From NCBI GenBank assembly GCA_027574665.1, contig CM050666.1, positions 8,494,001 through 8,558,000 of the forward strand: a stretch of DNA of 64,000 nucleotides. Direction: 5' to 3'. Positions 45,457 to 57,142 of the stretch are shown here, piece after piece. The first letter of the stretch is position 1. Every line of letters starts with the position of its first letter. Source of the DNA: Rhynochetos jubatus (Eukaryota > Chordata > Aves > Eurypygiformes > Rhynochetidae). Position numbers and translations under genes: made by a program. The notes below the pieces were generated by a model. The model made no database searches and was not told the origin of the DNA. It saw only the letters and a list, made by a program, of their open reading frames with translations.

Positions 45457-46325
45457 AGAGAGCCATTAATACTCAACATTTGTTTCAAATTACGTAAATG
45501 CAACTGCACAGGTGAACTTGTTCATGCTTTAATTTTGGGGTTTTTTTTGTATTTTGGAGCCTGTAATTAAAGGAAGCGCTAGTGGAGATCATTTTAGACT
45601 AGGTGGAAGTAGGGTAACTGCTTAAAGGTCCGTGGCATTTTTTCACGTGACTCAGCAAATCCAAGTTGATGCACATTGCCTTGCCTTGACCAACACAACT
45701 TGAACAAGTCTGTTATCCTGAGCTCAAACCCGAACAACCAGGTTGGGCTTAGGGTAAGGTGGAGAAAGTCGCTGCAACTGCAAGACTTGTGTCCCCACGC
45801 TAAACTGATTAATCATTCTCAAAAGTGGAAAAAGCATATGTGTTGCAAGAAATGACCATTTCGGGAGCCCAGATTTTGCTGAATTACTAGCATGCATTTA
45901 ATGCAATGAAGGGGCTCCTATTGTGATGTCAGATACGTTTTTGCAGAGTTACTGCAGAAGTTAATCATCTCTGTGAGAGAAAAGGGCAGGCACTGAGAGA
46001 CCCACGCAGTGATGAGAAAGTAAAATGGAATTTTGCAGAAGACAAATAAAATTATTAATCTGCCCGTTCAGAGAAAGGGAAAACTGAAGTAGTTAATAGG
46101 TTAAAATAAACACAGCAACAGACGGATAACAAAATGAGCACTCTCTTTCCAAAAGAACACCAAAACTACATAGTATCAGAGACCTTGAGAAAATGCTGTT
46201 TATCCCCTCATTATATTGTAGATCCATAGTATGTGCTTTTTAGGGGCAGGGCAAGCTGCTTACTCTGAAGTGCCGTGTATCTTTTAAAGACACTGTATAA
46301 AAATAAAGACCAGAGAGAATGGGTT
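45457..46325 (+). other. COMT: COMT 3' UTR (probable)
   Basis: The region after the stop carries AATAAA at 46045-46050, 46105-46110 and 46302-46307. The last of these would give a 3' UTR of about 860 nt. Which site is used cannot be told from sequence. Confidence 0.55.
46302..46307 (+). terminator. COMT: COMT polyadenylation signal candidate
   Basis: Canonical AATAAA, the third downstream of the stop codon and within an ordinary 3' UTR distance. Earlier AATAAA copies at 46045 and 46105 may also be used. Confidence 0.4.
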
Positions 46326-49300
46326 TTACCAGGTGGGTCCTACGTACCCTGATTAACCTTAGTGCTGTTAACACTATGCGAATAGCGAGGGTTGTCACTG
46401 AGAGGACACAAGGCCAAATATCTCTAACTCACCTGAACAAAGCAAAAATCCACAGGCATTTGCTGGCATGTCCTGCTGTGATTATACGAGGCAATGGTCG
46501 CATTTATAAATAAAACAAAAAAACAACAGAGCAGGCATATGACTTCTTTTGTTTCCCATGAATTCTGCGCTGCATTTGGGATTTCCAGCCGTGGAACAGC
46601 CACAGGAAGATCCAACAGCTGAAAATCAGGGATAACCATTCTCATCCCGTCCATTATGTATTGTTTATTTATCAGCTTCTTCCTTTTATAGCCCACCTTG
46701 CTGGAGTGGTATCTACCTTGGCCTGTGTGCTACAGCAAATCCATCTCCAGGACACCAATAATGAGGATAGCAAAGAATTGCCCCACAGTATAAAAGAGAA
46801 CTAGAAGAGGCTAGCTAAGGTGACAGAATCAGTTCAGAAATAGACCAAGCAAACCACGGTGACCCAGCCAGTTGGTAACGGCTGCGTTTCACAGTGATAT
46901 GAGAAGGCGACATCAGTGTTTCCTTAACAATTTAAGCTCTGTCACATTGAGAAAGACACAAGATTTACTGTACTGGATTGGATTATGCAGAAGCCACCCC
47001 CTGTGACTGTTACGCTGTCCTGCATAGGAACAGACCCTGAGTTCTAACACTTCTCTCTCACACTGAATGTTAATGATTTATTCTGTTAACTTGCTTAGCA
47101 AGCATGTCCTCTTGATACTCAGGCTCAACTCAAAGGCCAACGTCCTTCAGGTGATTCCAAGCAATTTTTGCAAAATTTGCTAAAGAAAATAATCTTCAAG
47201 CCCATTTACTGGCATACACAAGTTTCTAGAGCTCACTGGAAAACCTGGATACATACGTGGAGCAGAAATGTCTTCTGTACACCAAAGGTATAACTCCAAA
47301 GAGCCCTCTTTAGTTTATAGCTTTCAACACCTTTGCACCTAACCAGACAGTCCTGCCATAGCGGGGCACTTAACACGCCCCGATAAACAAACCGAAGTCT
47401 CAGATGCTGAAGCATGTGTAAGAAGAAACAGGTAGACTGTTCTGCACTTTACAAGGCAAGATCAGAAAAATACATTCCTACTGCTAGTTAATGGCCAAAA
47501 TTACCACTGGAGAGACTGTCAAGGAAACTGGGGAAGGAGGGAACCTGTAAAGTTAGCATGGATATTCCAAAAGATGCATTAGCGAATAATGCACATGTAA
47601 TATATGTGCAAATATAGCAGCCACTGAGTATAAAACCAGGTATTTTAATTAATCAGAAAGCATCACCCACATGGCAAAACGTAAAAATAAACACAGCGCA
47701 TGTATCATCAGATTATTTACAGAATTCCAAATGCAAGAAAAATTTTTCCACTTGACCACACTTCTGAAATGCTCTTAATTATTGGTGGCAAGGGATGAAA
47801 AAGCAAAAGCCTGACTCTGTCTGCATGACTGACAATGAGAAAAAAGGCTTTTGGTCAGTTGAGCAAATATGATCTGGAGTCGCTGACACATAAATGTGAA
47901 ATCTCCCAGGGAAGAGGGTTACTTTTCAAAATAAACTCATGCTTTGAATTCTGAGGGAAGCAAAAGATAGACAATGGATCTTCCACTTCAAATATATTCT
48001 AAAAACCTCCCGAGTGTTACTGCAACAGCCGCCTGTTGCAATTAGAGACACAGCCTATTCTTGCTCAAAACAGGTACGGAGCTGTGCGCCTGGGAGCATG
48101 TGTTTAAAGACTGGCCCGAGAGCGCAGCACTGACAGAATGCTCCCAGCGGAAAGAACTCCCCTAAAATAACACACAGCTTTCAGCCGATTCTCACAACTC
48201 CAGTCACAAATGGTTGTTCCCACCCAATACTGCTAATTGAGATCTGCTCTCCAAATGACAGCTGCTCGAGGTTGTCTTGGTGATTCAGCCAACACGTGAA
48301 AGTGCAGTCTGGTTTCTGCCAGAGCCTCTGTTACCTCAAGGGGACACGATGTTTGTCTTTCAAAATACTGAACTGATTCTTTCTATCAGTGTACAAGGAA
48401 GGAGGATTCATGAGGAGGTCAAACCCAGCACTAGTCCCTTTCGCTTCCTGATTTAATACCAAATTGAGCATAATAGCACCCATGGAGCAATCCTTACAGC
48501 AGAAATTACTCACCAGAGCTAACAGCTCTCATGGGTTGGTACAGGAGCTAGTGCTTCCTCCCATTGGCATGGGGAAGCGAAGAGCACCCCTCAGACGAAT
48601 TCTGAGCAGTGTCGCGCATTAGATGTAGTGAACATACAGAAACCCCCCCAACAGCAGCAGGCAGACCACTGAGATTCCAGCTTTCCCACCACCAGAGCTG
48701 ACGCCACCTGGGCAGCAATGTGTGCTTTGTTGGTTGAGCAATCAATCAATTAGGAACCAACCACAAGGGATCTTATGAACAACAGCTATGGTTGCTGTGC
48801 ACGCGCACTCAATGTAGTAAGAGAGTTTAGTCTGCCTCTGCCGTTCAGTTAATGGTCCCATTACAAAACAACTTCCCATTGTAAAAAACCCCCGCTGTCG
48901 GCTGGTACCAGAATGAGATTCTGCCACTGCTGTGCTTCAGAGGCACAGAGACCTTCGCAGTAAGACACTGGGGACGAGACCCACGAAGACAGAATATTCC
49001 CCCAAGACACTGCTGAAACCTGAAACAGATGAGGGCTGTGATATTTCTTGCCCGTTGTTACCAGGCTAACCTTTCACCTGCAGGACACTCTGCTTCCATT
49101 GCCCAACTGGTGATAAGCTGGAAATGAAATCACTTTGACAGCTATAAAAGGTCAGTTGTACAAACAACATACTTGTTTTAGCTCAGTACCTTACCTACAG
49201 CATCTGCTACCCATTGCCACATTAGTGCATCCACAAAGAAAAAAAACCAGATTCCTCATTGCAGCGGAACACTGATGATACCTGGGAGCAAGATGTGAAG

Positions 49301-52300
49301 CCCAGGAGCCTACATCTTACCACAGCACTTGAGTCTAGATCCTCCAGCTGCAAAAACAGAATCTGGAGACGGTTTTACAAAACTCCTGGGGATGTGTTCA
49401 GGAGAGATGAAACAGGGAGGGAAGGCAAGCTGGAGATGACCTTCCCAGTGCTGTTCAAAAGCATACACAAGTAAATGGAACCTTAGAGTGCTGTGAACGG
49501 TACAGTCGGGAATGAACACGCGGCAGACGTGTTCCTGGCAATGATTCATCAACCTTTCACTCAGAAAACCTCACCCTGACTGTCTGCGAGACCTTGCGGA
49601 ACACTTAGGTCAAGATTTACTGGGTTTGTCATGCTTCACGAAGGCATGGCAGAGGTGTGACGTGCTTAGGTGCACCACTCTCTCTACCCATCTTGTCAAC
49701 ACAGACGAACGTGCCAGGGAGAGGCAGTCCTCAAGAGAACTAAGACCTGTCAGTAACTGGCTGGTACCTGAAAGACATGGTTGACTTTTCAGTATTGGGA
49801 TTTTTTCTCCCCCATACAGCAACAAATGCAAATTATTTGGCACATCCCCAAAATAACCATTTCTCATGTCAACCAAACCTCATGCATTGCTATAAGAAAC
49901 AAATATTTTCTACTGTTCTTACACACATACAAGAATACTTGCACACATTTCAGGAAAATGGAATCTTTGAAAAAAGTTACATGAGTTACATGGATTTTAT
50001 GACTAAATTGGGAAAGGTTAATAACTTCCCAAATGGAAAAGCCATCAGCCAGTTAGGCTTGTGGTCCCAAATGTGCAGGCCTTTGAACAGTGACGCAGGT
50101 ATCTTTTCCACAGACATGTGCTTGTAAATTAAAAAGGAAAAAACCCATCATCTACAGTCCAGGGTCCTCACAGGACTGCATGCAACCACTCCAGCTTATG
50201 GCAACAAATCAAAATTGTTCAGCTACACTAGTTTAGTGGATATTCCAATTGCCCTCATGACCACTGACCTTTTACTACCACCGAGTGCTGGCCTGAGCTA
50301 GGGTTGAACAATCCCCTGCCACAAAGCCGAAGAACATTTGAGATACCTGATGTACAAAAAGATAACCAATGGCACATGTGTTCTTTCCAGGCATGGTTTA
50401 TTGAAAACACACCAAATTGTTATCCTACATACCTGGTTTCTAACAAGCATTCTACTTGTCTGCATTATGGAAAGATCCTATAATAATAGTACATTCTGTC
50501 ACGGTAACATTTGTTCTATGAAAAGCATAATCCACCTTTTTTTTTTTCCCCTCTCCACTTGTAAAATCAAACCATTCTAAGTGTTTCAGTTTATAGTACA
50601 GTGTAAATACAATGCAAAATCCCACCAGTCTAAACTACAGAGAGAATGTTGAGCAGTATTACAGAAAACACATTGTTGATTTTTTTTTTATTCTCCTACC
50701 ATGAAAATTTTAAGGCACATGATAGTTACAAACACATTAGCTACTAATTACCAGTAAGCTTCTTAGCCTAGTTATTTTGTTTTTCTGAACAGAAAGAACC
50801 AGATTGGCAGGCCTTGTAGTATCTGCGCTACCTTCCTCCTCAACTTGGACTTCAGAACATCCTACCCTGATGTAAAACTTAAGACAGAAAAAAAAAGGTT
50901 CAGAATACCTTCCCCTTAAATGCACTAAATTAGTTACTGTACCAATAAACCAGAGATTTTCTCCGTCAAAGATAAGGAAACACCAGATTTTATGGGCATC
51001 AATCCCCGCCATCAAACCAGAAATTTTGCGAGAAACTATGCCTGTATAAACACCTTCGAAACTGCGAGAGCACGACTCCATCCCGACAGCACAAAAACGC
51101 TGGGTGAAGTTATTGGCACACCATAGTTTTCACTGAGTGGGCACTCGGACAGCAGAAGAGGCCGTAACCACTCCAACATGCCCCTTTGGCTTCTGAAGCT
51201 TTGCTTGCTCGAAGGGTTTAAGATCCATGCCCCTCGCAGGTAGCTGAGCCTATACGCTCAGCTTTAAGGCAAGTGACAGAAGGTAGCTCACCACCTTCAG
51301 TCTCACAGAACTACTCCAGGAGCGAAAACTGCTTTGCCCAGCGTAAGCCTTGCGTGCTAGAAAGCATCACTGGAAACTGCTCCTCAGTTGGCAACAACTT
51401 CCTCATCTGCTCTAACAAACATGCCACCCCCAGCTTTCTTCCAGAGTCAGAGCAAGCCAGATCCCAGTCCCCAGGTCAGTCCCTTTTTGTGAGCTCCTGG
51501 CAACAGGGACAAGACTTGCTCCCAATACGAACGCATTCAGAACCAGCACGTCTGAGAGCACAAGTAGCACTAGGATAGGGAGGTGTTTTTTCCCAAGAGA
51601 CAACGAAGATCGGGACCTGTGGCTGCCCAAGCTGTTCCCTGGGGAGCATTTCAAGCTGGAACACATTCTGAGTTGTCACGACACTTATGGCTAAACTGCT
51701 ACTTAACCCCAAGACAGAAACAAAATGCCCTAAAGCCTTGACTTTCCACTCTCCTCCTCGGATTCTGCAGACAGACCAAACTGGGAAGCTGCAAGCACAA
51801 GGACAATCGCTCATACACAACAGCCAAACTTTCCAGGGGAGTCTTGACACACCATGATTGTTTGTAAACCTCCACAGCTTAGTGAAGTTGCTTGGGCGAC
51901 GTGCAAGGCACCTCCCTGGGAAGAAAGTTCTGCGGTAATTACTTGCCATCAGAAGTCTCCCTCTCCCCTTTATCTCAGCCCTCACTGAGCCAACCAATTT
52001 CCTCCTCCTCTTTAGCAGGAGTCTTGCAACACTATTGCTTCTTTCCACAACCATCTCTCCCACCAGAACTTCTGCAGGTAGAAGTCTCTTCTACCCCAGC
52101 ACTTCGCAGGCTGATTCCCTCCAGTTTTCACAGTGCAGCCAACAGGAAAAGAGGAGGTCACACACCTGAGCCCTAAAAAGCACTGCCTGCCTTTCAGCAG
52201 GAGACTCTAGACCCTACTGCAGCTTTAGTAACACACACTGCCACTTGCCCTTCTTTACATACAGTCCCTGCTGCGAAAATACAACAATTACGGGTTCACC

Positions 52301-53197
52301 CACCCACATCCCGGAACAGCTCAAACAGCCAGTGACACTTGCACCAACGAGGGGAGAGGGGAAGGCAGGCGTGGGTACGCACCCCACCAGCGCTTTCCAC
52401 AGGCGAGCCTGTGCCCATAGCTAAAGAGGACATGAAATCATCAGACCTGGCTTGAAGTATCTTGCTTTGGACTTCAGCTGGTGGGCTGATCACACAAGAC
52501 GATAGTCTCACATGCACATCAGCCCCAAATCCTTTCTCCTTCCTCAATACCCAAACAACAGTTTGGTGAGAAGAAAAAAAACCCACAATAAGTTATGGGT
52601 TATTGCTACACGCTTGGGAATTCATTGTTATCGTGAGGCGTGGGAAGGGCAGGGGTAAGACCTGTGATTTCCAGGGGCAGTTTTGGCCCATGGACTTGGT
52701 ATCTGACTTCTTGCTATACCAACCTTTCCTTTTCTGTAGCAATAAACCATGTTGTCGGCTCACAACTGCGCTGGCTCCCACGAACACTTACCCCCAGGAA
52801 AACAAGGAACAGCTTGCTACCATGACCCTGGGCAGCCAACGCCACGGAACCACAGACAGGGAGGTCTGGCTATCACGGGATGCAGTTTACATACGAAAAG
52901 GATTTTTGGGGGAAGTGGGATAGGGTCTAAATTTGCCTCTCAAATACTCCTCGGTGCTGTCAGCCCACTAATGACTGAGACCAAAGTAGACTCCAACCCA
53001 GATTTTCAGTGTCCCTGTAGTGCCCCACTGAGAGCCACGAGATACCTGGGATAGGAGGTCATGGACACAATCGGCCCCCTGTCACTTCATTTCCCCTTTC
53101 CTGCAGTTTACTCTGTTAACCTCTTGCTGGCTTTGAAATACCTGTACAATAACTAAATCACAAAGTCTTAGCAGAGACTCCTTTCAACAGTCAGGTC

Positions 53198-53203
53198 TTT
53201 ATT
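53198..53203 (-). terminator. ARVCF: Distal polyadenylation signal candidate for ARVCF
   Basis: AATAAA on the minus strand, followed by ordinary sequence. Use of this site would give a 3' UTR of about 3.8 kb. Several other AATAAA matches exist in the interval, so this is weak. Confidence 0.2.
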
Positions 53204-53874
53204 TTATGTGAACTTTTGCTCAGACTCCTTTGGTAAATGTATGGTTTGAAGTAGATCAGGGACAGACTGACAGCACGGCCCTTCTCTTGCACTGTTCTAT
53301 CAGCTACAAAGCAGGTTCCATTGCTAATTACTGAACGTTTTTAAAAAAATCCTTTCATATACAAAAAGAATACACCAAGTACATAACCAAAAGTGATATA
53401 AAACTCTTCTGTGTAGCTTGGTTAAAAGGGTCTCCGCGTATTGGCAGAACAAGTATGAAAAGAGCACCATTGATATAATATACAGTCAGACTATGTATCT
53501 GGTTTCATTGCCACACTTTATGTCTACACACAGAGAGACACTGCCCTGACACAAACGCAGATAATCACAGATGTATCTCTTCGCTTCCCTTGGTCCGCTG
53601 AGCATCTCTGGCCCAACAGGATTCTCATGCAGGTGAAAAAACAAGCCTTTGCTATCTTAGTTTTCTCCAAGCAACTTCACCTTCCCCAGGATCCAGAAGT
53701 GACCGCTGCAACGTACGTGGGAGATGAGGGTCAAAAAGGGAGGGTGCGAAGGAGCACGTGTATCATCCAAATCACTGACAGCTTCTGGCATCAGTCTTTT
53801 TCCCTGAATCAACAAATGCTTCCCTCTCCTGCAAACTACTTTACATGGGTTTGTTAACCTATCCTCTGCACAAC

Positions 53875-53930
53875 AATATATATATATAGATATATAGATT
53901 TTTTATTTATTTATATATATGTATTCATGT
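53875..53930. repeat. AT-rich microsatellite
   Basis: An alternating TA run continues into imperfect ATAGATATATAGAT and TTTATTTATTTATATATA units. It is low-complexity sequence. Confidence 0.85.
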
Positions 53931-56528
53931 CAAATTTTTAATATACTCAAGAAGATACAAAGCTCTTGGTACTTGCCTTTTTTTTTTTTTTAAAGTTTTA
54001 AAATTTTTTTACAAAAGTTTTAGCTGTTTACTATTACAGTCGTATTTTGGGGGAGGTGAGGTTGTTGGATATTTCTCCTTTTTAATTACAAAGGAAACGG
54101 CAGGCACTGAAAACCGGAAATGATGTTTGCTAGATTAAAAAAAAATGTGCTTACCAGTCACACCGCTTTTAGGAGCTTGTTTCAAACGAGATGTGGCAAC
54201 CAAATAAAATCAGCAAAAGTCCTCCGATGCTACTAGTGAGACATTTGCTTCCTATTCTCATCTGCTGCCTTCCCTCAGCCAATGCCTGGAGAAAATCAGT
54301 GGCCTGAACTCATTCAGCTCACAGCACTACCCAACACCAACTATGCACAGTGCGTTCTCGTGAGGTAAAAATTCCCTCTTACACAAAGCAGGCCTTGGCA
54401 TCTTAGAGGAGAACAGTTGCACGCGGGTGATTTTTCACACCAACCGAAACACGTAATCTCAAAACAAAACCAAAGGAACACAGAAATCATCATGGTTTTA
54501 AAAATACCGTACCCATTCCCTTTGTGGCATTTCTCATCAGGACCTACAGCCCGAAGCAAACATGGATCCAACAGTGATAAATTTACCATCGAATACAAGT
54601 GACAGACCCATCTAAAATTTATGGTGTGTTCAAAATAAGACATCCTACAAAAAAGCTATTTTCTTCCAATGTTGTTAACGGCTACGGCAAAAGAAATTGT
54701 TAATCATCATCAATGCAAAACTGGTACATTTAAAATGTAAAAGCTCCTTCCTGCAATCTTTGAGAACACGAAAATAAAAAGCCAGCCAACTCCATTTCTC
54801 AGCATAGATTTCTGAACCAGGGACACTGAAACCTTCAATACACTGCTTTTCAGTATGTGGAAATAAAAACAGAGCCATTACAGGATTCAAAAGGCAGAAG
54901 TATTGTACACCAGATTATAATGGTAACATAGCACTGTGATGGATATAGCTTACTCTAAAAGCAGATTATACAGCTTGCATCAATTTTGTCATCCACTCTC
55001 CAGTTCATCTGACCAGCGTTTGAGAGTTTTTGTTCTGCATTTTCTCCCTTCATTGAAATCCAACAAACCCACTCAACATTCCTGCACTTTTTCTGTGGAA
55101 ACAATAAAGAAAACCTAAATATTTTTCAAAGAGCTTTTAAAAATGTTAGATTCACAGTTCAAAAGAAATCCCCCCAAAACGAGCCCCAAACCAGAAAAGT
55201 GCTATTATCTTCATGGCTACGCCTATGCTATTACGTCAAATACTCTGCAGTTTCACTTGTGAAGCTGTCGTCTTCACTGCCACATGACCGTCACTTCTCA
55301 CACTGGGCACCATCCACACCTAAGAGTCACCCAAGAACGCAGCCAGCTAGATGAAGCGTGGATTCTCTTTTCTTGCCTTCTTGCAGGAGTGGGTGGGAGG
55401 GGGAGGTGGTGGCTGTTTCTGGTGGGAATGTAACCGAGTTAAAAAGCAAACTGTCTCGCTGTAAGGCATGGTGCTCCGGGTTGGCAATGGCAGTCAGTTG
55501 TGTTTTCTCCCCGCATCCTCCTAGAATCTGCAGCCTGGTCAGTGATGCAGCGCCCTCCAAACCTGAATGGCAGTGGTGACTGATGAGATCCTCTGTGTCG
55601 ATTCAATGTTTGTTTCTCCCCCTCAATTAAAAAAAATGTGGCTGGACTCTAGCCCTGCAAAATAAAGTCAAAACTGATTAATTCCAGCAAGTAACATGAT
55701 CTTGGTGATCTCTCATCACCCAGTGGTAGGACAGTGACTGGAAATGCCAACCTGTCCCCAACATATGGGTTCCCTGAAGGGCATGAGTGGGAGAAAACGA
55801 GTACAGAGTTCATTTCTCAAAGCCTGTACCCCCCGTCAGCCTCTGCTGCCCAGAGGAAGACTGAAGCATGTGGGCACTACACATGTTTATCCCTGCCCTT
55901 TGGCTGGGCCAGAAAGGCTGACCACAGTGCTGACCAGCTGTGAGAAGCCATCGGTGCCAGGGCCTGCTCCGAGGCTGCGTAGAGTACCGGGCAGTGTTGA
56001 AAGACTGCCCTGGGCAGATGCTTCCAGCCCAGGAACAGAGGCAATCTGTAAACACTTAGCACTCTTACTAGACTCTGAAACGAAGGAGGAGGAGAAAAAA
56101 GTAATCCAACACCACCCCCCAAAAACATTCAAGAGCTCTTTCCCACTATTGGAAGAGTTTTCCATGTAGAATTATGGGAGTGAATGATGCTTTGGAATTC
56201 AGGCCTTAAAGGCCTATTGTCCACTCTATGGGAAAGTTGCCCAGTGCCTTCACAACAGCCACTAAGATGGTCCTTTAGTCACAGCCAGGGGCACAAAACC
56301 TGCTGTTCCAAACACCGCAGCACATGTGACGGTTCCAGGAGGGGCAGGGGCAGAGGGCTGTCTAGCGAGCCAGAGTAGCAGTTGCAGGAGCAAGGAAAGG
56401 CCAGTGACATTACTGAGGAGCTTGGCACGTGGTGAAGGCAGAGAACTAGAAAGCGACAAAAAGGCACCTCTCCCTAGCGACAGAGGGGAAAAAAAGAGGA
56501 ATTGCGAAGCAGAAGTTGTGGGTCAGTG

Positions 56529-56534
56529 TTTATT
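56529..56534 (-). terminator. ARVCF: Proximal polyadenylation signal candidate for ARVCF
   Basis: This is the first AATAAA on the minus strand after the ARVCF stop, about 510 nt downstream. It would give a 3' UTR of about 530 nt. Confidence 0.4.
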
Positions 56535-57040
56535 GTGTAACCAAAATCATCTTCCTTCCAAAGCAACTTGCGTACAGCCAGCGGCGATCCTGCAGATGGG
56601 CAGGGCTGTGTAATTCATGGGAACCTCAGGGGACATCCAGAAATAGTCAGGGATATGCTTTTCCTTAAGTCTCAGGCTAATCCTTATAATGAGCATAGAG
56701 GGGAAAAAATGGTTGGAAGCAGAACACAGCATTCAAATTCATTCCCACGGCTTAGCAGCAAAAATCTCTCACATTTCAGCTGACAACCAATCATTTGCGA
56801 TACTAATGTTCTGTCTGGTTATTTGACAGGTTATTTTTTAATCACACAGTGGTGTTTGATTGCGTTTCATTAAAGATACACTGAATAATATAAACAGCAC
56901 TTTTTTTCAAATGCATTTTCATTTGTGTGAAAGGACCCAGTTAGCAGTTAGCCTTGACTTCCACAGCGATACAGATCATGCATGACACAAGTTAATCACT
57001 AGCACCAATTACCATTAAAAGGACCTACCATGCATGCAAA

Positions 57041-57142
57041 TTAGACCCAGGAGTCAACAGGCTGGGGTTTAATGTCACGGGCATCCACCAGATTCACCGA
57101 AGCCCTGTTACTCCTGTTAATGTTTTTCCTATTTGTGTCATT
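57041..57142 (-). CDS. ARVCF: ARVCF last coding exon, PDZ-binding C-terminus
   Basis: Acceptor TGCTGCAG, phase 0, then 33 residues and TAA at 57043-57041. It begins NDTNRKNINRSNRASVNLVD and ends PQPVDSWV. The final DSWV is a class I PDZ ligand. The part before it is asparagine- and arginine-rich and looks disordered. Confidence 0.94.
   Translation of the reverse strand, partial: NDTNRKNINRSNRASVNLVDARDIKPQPVDSWV

Larger units (their letters stand above)
46326..56505. other. COMT-ARVCF interval, possibly including a long ARVCF 3' UTR
   Basis: About 10 kb with no recognisable coding exon on either strand. It holds an AT-rich microsatellite near 53875, T-rich runs near 50533, 50682 and 53978, and G-rich sequence near 55389-55410. 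Reading frames up to 195 codons occur but show no family motif. Part of it, perhaps down to the AATAAA at 53198-53203, could be ARVCF 3' UTR. Confidence 0.55.
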
